Source: Nephromyces sp. MM_2019 (taxonomy: Eukaryota; Apicomplexa; Aconoidasida; Nephromycida). From it: a stretch of 16,242 nt of DNA. The DNA is taken from positions 1 through 16,242 of the forward strand of contig JADHZB010000837.1 of assembly GCA_015657535.1 (NCBI GenBank). Reading direction: 5' to 3'. Below, piece after piece: positions 9,329 through 16,242 of this stretch (its first letter is position 1; each line of letters opens with the position of its first letter). Under the pieces are notes generated by a model. That model had not been told where the DNA came from and made no database searches. It saw only the letters and a program-made list of their open reading frames with translations. Made by a program: the position numbers and the translations under genes.

Positions 9329-10265
9329 GATATCAATTTCCATATCCAAGAAAACATACTAAGAGATGGCTTAGGAGCGTTCATTTTAGACCTGGGGCTG
9401 GATGGAGAAACTTGAGACATTGTAAAATCAGAACTACTTCCTGTTCTTTGACTAGAGTTGAAGGCGGTGGAAGATCTAGCCGATTTTCGGTCATTGCTTG
9501 CTGAAGAAGACTTTTGGAATTCTGTTTGTTTAAAACTGGTTCTGTTAGGGGATGAAAATGATGATTGTTTTGAGTGTGATGATTTGGGTGATGATGGTCT
9601 AGAGTGTGATAGCTTAAATGCTGTACTTGCTGGATCTAGTTTTACATGTTTTTCAGTTGAATCAGTTATTGATTGTGTTGGTGATTTTAAAGAAGACTTA
9701 GATGAAAATTCAGGCACAACTGCAATCTGGGTCGAAGCTCCGGGGCTTGATGATTTCGATTTAGTTCTTGCTTTGGTTTTCTGTGATCTTTTGCTCTTTG
9801 TAATTGTCTTTTTAGTTCGTGTGGCATTACTCCTTTTTGTAGCTGTGGGCTTTCTGCCAGGCGACTTGCTGGCTGTTTCAGTATTATCTTTTTTACGGAG
9901 TGTTTTTGTCTGATGATAGGGATGATTCATAAGCCATTAAATACTTTCTATACGATTTTATAAAAACTTAGCAAGAATTTTCATAAAGTTATTGTGATTT
10001 ATAACCCCATAAGTTCATTAATTCTTAACTAGAATTTGTTATGGAAATTTGCTAACCGTCTTGGTTCCGGATTTACTTGATTTAGTCTTGGCCTTGGATA
10101 CCTTTAATTGGTTGTCCTTTGACCCTCCCTGAAGGTTTAAAGTTTAAAGAGTGTTAAAATCAACCTAACCATAAAAATCTCTAGGTAGATCATCTAAAGT
10201 AATCAAAAACTAACTATAGTAAATATGGTAACCTCGAGGGCTTTAATGGGCCTTTTTTTGGTCAT
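9316..10265 (-). CDS. Lys/Ser-rich basic protein, three exons, probably nucleic-acid binding
   Basis: Family not recognised. Exons are 10265-10233, 10128-10057 and 9909-9316, all phase 0, with donors GTTACC and GTTAGC and acceptors TTCAG and ATCAG, giving 232 residues. ATG 10265-10263 is the first in its frame after an upstream TAA. An ATG at 9930 inside the last open frame falls in intron 2 and is not the start. Residues 1-94 hold about 24 Lys and 7 Arg with few acids, in K-T/K-S/T-K steps like a linker-histone tail. They include S-P-G-R-K, a CDK-type site and a weak AT-hook-like motif. The middle is Ser/Pro-rich with several S-P sites. The end has a short aromatic patch, F-S-W-I-W-K. There is no signal peptide or membrane segment. 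The basic composition is continuous across both introns, which supports the model. A nuclear/chromatin role is inference; a microtubule- or RNA-binding tail is the main alternative. Confidence 0.75.
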
Positions 10266-13200
10266 TACAGCGTTAAGAATTTTTATATAGGAATTAATAT
10301 TACAGGCTGAATTATTAAGAAAATGGAAAATGGAAGATTTTTAAGAAAAAAATTCTTTTACTTTCTGGTGTTTCATGAAAGAAATTTATATTATACACTC
10401 AAAGATAACATCTAGGAATTAGTAAAGTTTAAAATTGCATTTGTAGCAAAAGACAGAAATTGATGCACAGATAAAAACAATCCAAGAAATGTAACATATA
10501 CACAGCACAAAACGCAATTTTCAAGTCTTGGGAATAACTTAATCGTAGTTTGATTCTAGGCCCTAAAATATGGGCAAGACATGTGAAATAGTATGTGTAT
10601 TTTCTCACATTATACAATGGGTAATTGGGGATGAAAAGTTTGTATTGCACTATTCTTTCGAGATATAAGCTATATATGCTTAATATTATATTTCCATTTC
10701 ACAAAATTACCTAAAGACATATATAAGTATTCTACTGGAAATGAACTATTTGATTGTTGGAGTTCTTATGATGTCTACAAGTGTAAAGAAGCAAGATGAG
10801 TAAAGACAAGACAATTGTATTTCTATTCAACAATAAGAGGACATTGTTGCATTTTAAGCATATAAATATATTTAAGGTGTGTAAAGTGTAAGATAGAAGG
10901 AAATATAATGAGCAACGGTTTCTTTAAAAATTAAATAACTAATATTTCAATTATCACAATGAATAAAGTATCTACTTATTATGAAGACACTCTATATAGT
11001 AAATTTTGCTAATTAGATAAAACTATTAGAATAATCAAAGTTTGAGATGATCCCTTATTATTTCATGCTTCTAATTAAGCTCAAAGATTAGTTTTAAATT
11101 ATTATGTGTGTCCACAGCTAAGATGTTGCACACACAAATTAGAAATGTAAACTAGTTTAACTAAGCAGTAAGCCATTTCTTATTGTGGTTATCATATACT
11201 GATAAACATGGAGTCTGATTATGTTAAGCCCAAATTTGAATGTGAATGCGTGTGCATTTGTGTATATGTGTGTATTGATGTATGTGTGTGCTTCTCTAGC
11301 TAATTTTTATAAAAGCATAGTTGTCAATTTCCAAGTTAAATGCTTAGCCTAGATTAGTTTCTCTGTTTCCAATTAAATAAAAAGTACTGACACAAAATAC
11401 TAGAAAAAATTTTCACAGCATTTTCCCAGTAATCTTAAAAATTCAAATGATATATTATATATATTATAACGGTAAATATATTATTTCATTTTCCAAATTT
11501 CTAAGCTACATTGACAACAGTTATGAAACTCAGTATTCGAAATATAAACTTAAATATATATAAATATATACATCTATACATAAATGTAAGTTGCAGAGTT
11601 AATAAAAATATCATTATATACATTCAAAACAATTAATATGTTATATTGATACAACTCATGGATCACCAACCTTGTGAGTGTGTATCCAAAAAGGAGTTTT
11701 TTATATTTCAATTTATGTGCTGTGTGGTTGGTGAAAACAATAGGGTCTGGATATTTCCTAAAACATTTATGGTAGTAAGTGGTTATTTTCTTTTTAAAAA
11801 TTTCAAATTTTTTATTAATTCTAAAATAAAAAAATTATTAAAAAAATTATTTTTAAAATTTAATTTGTTATGTTTCATTAAGATTTACATCAATTTTTAT
11901 TAAGACTTTTCTATCAAGTTTTAAGAAATTATGGTTATCAAGACAAATTTACAAACAAGTCATGTGAAAACACAATAGTAGTTTAAAGTTTCTTAATTGT
12001 ATGTATATGTAATATAACCTAGCTTAGCTATGCTAAGAATTTTAGTTTTAATATATATATATATATATGAATACTATATATTTATATGTATATATAATAT
12101 ATTCAAAGATATCATAAACTTATGACATGCATATATATAATAAACTATAATCCATCATAATCTTACTATATATATATATATAGTCTATATCATACATACA
12201 TCATATTTGATTTAGATTTATAATAGTTATAATGTATACCTATATGAAAAATGTTGAGTAGGTGTAACTAGAATTAGATTTACTTTGTGCTGTTTGTATA
12301 TTGATGGCTTTATTAATTATATTGGTATGTTTTGATAAATTTTTTTTAAGATAGCTGTTAATTACTATTAATTTTGATGCATGTGTATAATGTATATGTT
12401 TTGAAACACAAAAGCATAATATATACACAAATATAAAAAAAGAGAAAAACTTAACTAAGATGATTAAGATTTAGACCACTTTTGATAAGACGTATTAAAA
12501 ATTTGTTAACTAAATAATCCAAACATACATGTATCTATATATTTTGAACCACACTACAGACAAATTATTATTATAGAGATCCAAAACATTAATTTTCTGA
12601 TATATTAATTTCTAGTTGATAAATTCAACCATAAATTATTAGATTTTATATTATTATATTAAATTATGCATAAATCAGGTTTAAACAAGGAATATACTCT
12701 CTAGCTCATTACCCACGTTATTACACAATTAAATATCAATATAAACACATCTGTTTTTATTGTTTTACTTAAAGTATTCCTTAAGCATGTATGCAAAAAT
12801 TTATTTACATAATAAAATTATTGTATTCTATTGATATAATAAAACAGATTAAAATTCGATGTTTAACAATTATCTCAAACGTTATAATAATGAATAACTA
12901 CTAATTATATTTCAAAGGCGGTAGTATATATTATAGATGTGACGTAGCTAAGAATATAAAAAGTTTGAGAGTGTAAAATCTTTATATCAGGGTGTGTGTA
13001 GAGATAAAATGTATTAGCTAATTAATAATGTAAAACATAATTTTTATAATAAATATAAATATGTATACGCATTTCCCTTATGTATTTATATTTGTATAAA
13101 ATATTAAATTTGTTAATTTAATCTGTTATCTTGTTGAAAAGAATTCAAAATATTATAAGTTTCAACTTCATTTGATTTGTATAAAAAAATTATATATTTT

Positions 13201-13628
13201 AAATACACACATAATTATTCTGTATGTGTATAAGGAAAATAAAGATAAATTTATATCTGTTGTGAATAAAATTAACTACTAAAGAGTATTACAAAAAAAT
13301 TTTCAAACTATTTGAAAATTTTATAAAAATAAATTGTTTTTAAATGTAAGAAGGGTTAGATACTTGTGTGGAAATTAATCTTTTGTGTGTTAAGATATTT
13401 TAATATGCTTAACAAAGAAATTTCCAAAATTTATGTTTCTTTGTGTTTATTTGAATTTTGATATATAATTCAAATCTTATTGGGTGTTTTGATTTTATAA
13501 AAGTGTTATATACCTATAGTTAGATAAATTTATATGTGGCTCAATCTTTTTTTCATTATTGAGAGATACCAAAAAATTGTATGTTTATAAAAAATATTTT
13601 TTACTAGTAAACAAGGATTATCTTAACA

Positions 13629-13662
<34 letters not shown>

Positions 13663-13949
13663 ACTTAATTCATATCTAAATGCATGCAAAATGATAATAT
13701 GTATTTAAAAAATATATATGTATATATATATAACTTAATTTATATCTATATATGTGTAAAATATATCTATACATTTAATAGTTTATATATAAAATTGTAT
13801 AAATAACGAATTGTATATTAATTATAAAGATGGTGTATAATGAATTATATATTAATTATAAATTGGTTCGTATAGTGAATCATTAAGTAGTTATGAAGAG
13901 GTGTGTATAGTGAGTTATTTATTAGTTGTTAAGAGGTATGTGTAATGAG
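10266..13949. other. Intergenic region between genes B and C, no supported gene
   Basis: Very AT-rich, 3.7 kb. It should contain the 5' flank of gene B near 10266-10700 and the 3' flank of gene C near 13800-13949. It has TA/TG microsatellites (about 12048-12068, 12165-12182, 13632-13659), a 6-bp stem-loop at 12023-12037, and an imperfect local copy of a TAACTTAATT-CATATCT block near 13660 and again near 13730. Open frames at 10429-10650 (-), 11646-11903 (+) and 12240-12428 (-) show no domain or coding-like composition that I trust. No RNA gene was recognised. Confidence 0.65.
13632..13659. repeat. (AT)14 microsatellite
   Basis: Uninterrupted AT dinucleotides over 28 bp, followed by a TAACTTAATT block that recurs imperfectly about 70 bp later next to another TA-rich run. 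Confidence 0.95.
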
Positions 13950-13960
13950 TTAAATATTAT
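13797..13960. repeat. Degenerate 35-bp tandem repeat running into the stop codon of gene C
   Basis: Units start with GTAT or GTGT at 13797, 13835, 13870, 13905 and 13940. The three at 13835-13939 are exactly 35 bp each; the first is 38 bp, and the last is partial. The partial unit keeps the GT-TA-TGAGTTA core and covers the gene C stop (13952-13950) and its last codons. Confidence 0.75.
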
Positions 13961-16135
13961 AGGAAGCTGCATCTCTCCATTGTAATAATTGCTCAGCAAA
14001 TAGGTCACGTTCTTTTTGTGATTTTGTTTTGATTGGAAGTTCAAGGCCATTTGGAAATTCTTCAGTTGGTGGGCCAAATATACACAAACACACTTTTGCA
14101 GTAACTAATAAAAAATTAAAAAATAATATATATATATGTGTGTGTGTGTAAATAACAAGATATATATATATAATTAACTCCTAGTATAAAAAGTGAAAAA
14201 TGAAAAAATAAATTTATGTATACATGCATCTAAATGAAATATAAAAATAATTATGTTTTAATTAGGTGTGTATACAATATATACATATATATATTAATGC
14301 GTGTGTATATTCTATTTATATATATATGTATATATATATATATGTTTGTGTGTACACTATTATGTATATACCTTTCCTAGGCTCTTGTTTATTTGCCTTA
14401 ACAAGTGCAGGGTGACTTAAACCCTTCGAGATATTTCGTATTTTTACAATTGGGACCTTATTTGAATATTCATCACTTTCACCATATGCCCATTCAATTG
14501 AACTGTAAATAAAATGTGTGTATGTATGTGTATGTATGTGTGCTGTGTATATGTGTATGTATATATATATATATGTGTATGTATATATATATATATGTGC
14601 GTGTGTATGAATGTGTGTGTGTGTTTATGTGTGCGGGTGTGTGTGTGTTTATACATATCTGTGTGTGTATGTTTTGTATTATATAGATAATGTGTGTGTG
14701 AAATAAAATATTTACTTTAAATCTTGAGTTGATCTCCATCTTATTTCCTCTCTATCCTTATCACCAAGTAATACCTTGAGTCGTCCACCCTTTCTTAAAG
14801 CCTCCTTGGCAGAGGCTGGCAAATCTTGCACACCATTTGGATAAGGATCAACGTTCCAACCAGTGTGTGCAAAATCATATTGTGTGGGTAGATTTGCAAA
14901 TGCATCAAATGGGTCAAGACCTATATTAATATAAAAATTGATATAAGAAAATATGTAAAATGTGTGTAATTGTTAAGATCGGTTATATATCATATGACAC
15001 ACACTTTATATATAGATAGTTATGATATGTGAAATGATGAATATAAGTTAATTTATATGTATAACCTATAATGTTATTAAAAATTAATAAGTTTGTATAT
15101 GAAAAATGTATACATATGGACGAGCTGAAAATGTATATATATGCATAGATATATATGTACAACGTGTGTACACATCACTGTATATAAAATAGTGTGTTTA
15201 GAACAAATGTTTTGTAAGAATTCAACCTACTTGATTGTAAGGCTGTCAATGTTTTCTGAGCTGATGTGTGTATTTCCTTTTCTTCGGGCTTTTTATCAGG
15301 GTGTTTGGCTATAGCCTAATATATTAATTTTAAAAACAGTGCGTGTGTATATATATAATTTAAAATCATGCAAAAAATTGCGTATTAGTGTGTGTAAGAT
15401 ATATTTTCTAATAAATTTAGGAATAAGTTAGAGGTGTATGTGTATAAGTATATATTACTGTTTTAAATGACTGTGCAAAATCACGTGTTCTTATTGCTTC
15501 TGCAACATCACCCGATGTTAGGCAAAGACTATTAATCAATATAGTGGCCTATAAGATAAATGAATTGTAATATATATATAACATTATAAATAATATATAT
15601 ATGTTTGTGTGTGTATGTGTGTAAGTATTGAGATTGTATGAACATGTGTACGTATATATATGTTCAAGTGTGTATATATATGCATCTTGTGTATGTGTAC
15701 AAGTTTAAAAAAGTTGTTAAATATATATATATAAGCTGTATAGTGAGTTTATATAGCTGTAATTATATACATATGTTGTGCATGTTGTTGTTTTATGTGT
15801 ATGTGCTTGTTTATTGTGTAAATTTAAAACACATATATATATATAAATATACATGTGTGTGTGTGAAGAAAAATGTGAAAATATCAAACTAACCATAGCT
15901 AAGAAAGAATTTTCAGTTGAAAAGAGTGAGAGGGATTGCATAATCATTTTATCTACACCGTATCCAATCATACTGTCTGCCCCAATATCAGAAGCTGCAA
16001 AGTATGTTAATAGGCCTAAAATAACTCTCTGTAATCGAATTTGTCTAAGATGATTTTCCACAAGGGCAGATGTGCAAATAGCTTGACAGATAGCATCTAC
16101 CATAATTTCATCCATACCAACATAGGCCCATGAAG
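13950..16135 (-). CDS. Probable glideosome-associated connector (GAC), C-terminal part: ARM-like helices plus PH-like domain
   Basis: GAC is a very large apicomplexan armadillo-type protein. It links cell-surface adhesins to actin at the pellicle and binds phosphatidic acid through a C-terminal PH-like domain, driving gliding and invasion. Exons are 16135-15894, 15548-15459, 15315-15231, 14920-14716, 14502-14372 and 14104-13950, all GT-AG and in frame, stop TAA, about 301 residues. Residues about 1-138 are amphipathic helices of ARM type, with D-V-A-E-A-I-R and F-K-T-A-I-A-K-H-P-D steps. A Pro/Asp/Trp linker follows. From about residue 178 there is a PH-like run: R-L-K-V-L-L, W-R-S, C-L-C-I-F, then the closing helix K-S-Q-K-E-R-D-L-F-A-E-Q-L-L-Q-W. 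The first exon needs one base from an upstream exon beyond the window, and the family is usually over 2000 residues, so most of the gene is missing here. The name rests on architecture recalled, not on alignment. Another ARM+PH protein is possible. Confidence 0.72.
14105..14371 (-). other. Intron of gene C with TA/TG repeats (267 bp)
   Basis: Donor GTATAT and acceptor TTATTAG. It contains a TA run passing into (TG)n at about 14128-14150 and a second TA/TG run at about 14315-14355. No coding sequence. Confidence 0.85.
14503..14715 (-). other. Intron of gene C made largely of (TG)n/(TA)n
   Basis: Donor GTAAAT and acceptor TTTACAG. Positions about 14515-14675 are nearly continuous TG- and TA-type dinucleotides on the + strand (CA/TA in the transcript). 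His/Thr/Tyr/Ile-rich open frames here are products of the repeat. Confidence 0.88.
14921..15230 (-). other. Intron of gene C (310 bp)
   Basis: Donor GTAGGT and acceptor AATATAG. AT-rich with short TA and TG runs. I see no gene or structured element in it. Confidence 0.85.
15549..15893 (-). other. Intron of gene C (345 bp)
   Basis: Donor GTTAGT after codon ATG and acceptor CTTATAG, phase 0. Filled with TA and TG dinucleotide runs (for example 15573-15630 and 15832-15865). Open frames reading through it on both strands are repeat artefacts. Confidence 0.87.
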
Positions 16136-16242
16136 CTATACAAAAAAAATAAGGAAAATGTGTATGGTGTGTGCAGAAATTTTTGTGCTCACTATTGATA
16201 TAAATATTCACAATTATAAATATATATATATATATATATATA
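16136..16242 (-). other. Partial intron of gene C, ending in an (AT)n run
   Basis: Acceptor TTGTATAG abuts the exon at 16135. An in-frame reading continues upstream for a while but is intron-like, T-rich on the sense strand. Positions about 16218-16242 are a pure TA run. Confidence 0.7.

Larger units (their letters stand above)
13950..14775 (-). other. PH-like domain of gene C, split over three exons
   Basis: About 115 C-terminal residues encoded by the end of exon 14920-14716 plus exons 14502-14372 and 14104-13950. A beta-rich start (G-R-L-K-V-L-L-G-D, I-R-W-R-S) and later strands (P-I-V-K-I, C-L-C-I-F-G-P) are followed by one C-terminal helix with a late Trp, the usual PH order. It ends a few residues before the stop. 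Confidence 0.65.

Noticed and set aside
9910..9930. ATG at 9930 as start of the Lys-rich gene
   Set aside because: An ATCAG acceptor just downstream joins in phase to two short exons that continue the same Lys-rich composition and begin with an isolated ATG.
10741..10803. Short + strand ORF with a signal-peptide-like start and a possible GTAAAG donor
   Set aside because: Only about 20 codons, and no following exon could be found.
11646..11903. 85-codon + strand frame
   Set aside because: Mostly Lys/Phe/Leu from AT-rich sequence, without domain or context.
14444..14739. His/Thr/Tyr-rich minus-strand frames
   Set aside because: They read through the (TG)n/(TA)n intron of gene C; only 14502-14372 and 14920-14716 are exonic.
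15638..15892. 84-codon + strand frame
   Set aside because: Falls within a microsatellite-rich intron of gene C on the opposite strand.

Overview
The window looks like nuclear DNA of an AT-rich apicomplexan protist. I infer this from short GT-AG introns that keep the reading frame across all 14 junctions I could place, low-complexity Asn/Thr/Ser-rich protein, non-coding DNA far richer in A+T than the exons, and a gene ending in ARM-type helices followed by a PH-like domain. That last architecture fits the C-terminus of the glideosome-associated connector (GAC), a family I know from apicomplexans. I cannot name genus or species. There is no bacterial, viral or mobile-element gene, and I recognise no tRNA, rRNA or CRISPR array.

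All three supported genes are on the minus strand and spliced. (A) 6580 down to 109, continuing past the window start: eight exons of a GIGYF-like protein. It has an N-terminal candidate eIF4E/4EHP-binding motif, a central Smy2-type GYF domain and a GIGYF-like C-terminal region. (B) 10265 down to 9316: a three-exon, 232-residue, very Lys/Ser-rich basic protein, probably nuclear. Its first two exons are too short to stand out as reading frames. (C) 16135 down to 13950, with its 5' part past the window end: six exons encoding the last ~301 residues of the probable GAC.

Between them lie long, apparently non-coding stretches (6581-9315 and 10266-13949), so genes are sparse for an apicomplexan. 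These stretches and the introns are full of (TA)n, (TG/CA)n and homopolymer tracts. Three pieces stand out: a 17-unit CA-rich minisatellite inside intron 5 of gene A, a G-rich G-quadruplex-type tract at 7173-7201, and a 35-bp degenerate tandem repeat that runs into the stop codon of gene C. Both window ends are (AT)n runs, as if a contig had been broken at microsatellites.

The genes do not form a pathway. A would act in mRNA translational repression or quality control in the cytoplasm, C in gliding motility and invasion by linking adhesins to actin, and B probably on nucleic acid. I see no dedicated novel system. The most informative results are the reconstructed gene models and the conserved GIGYF layout in a protist.
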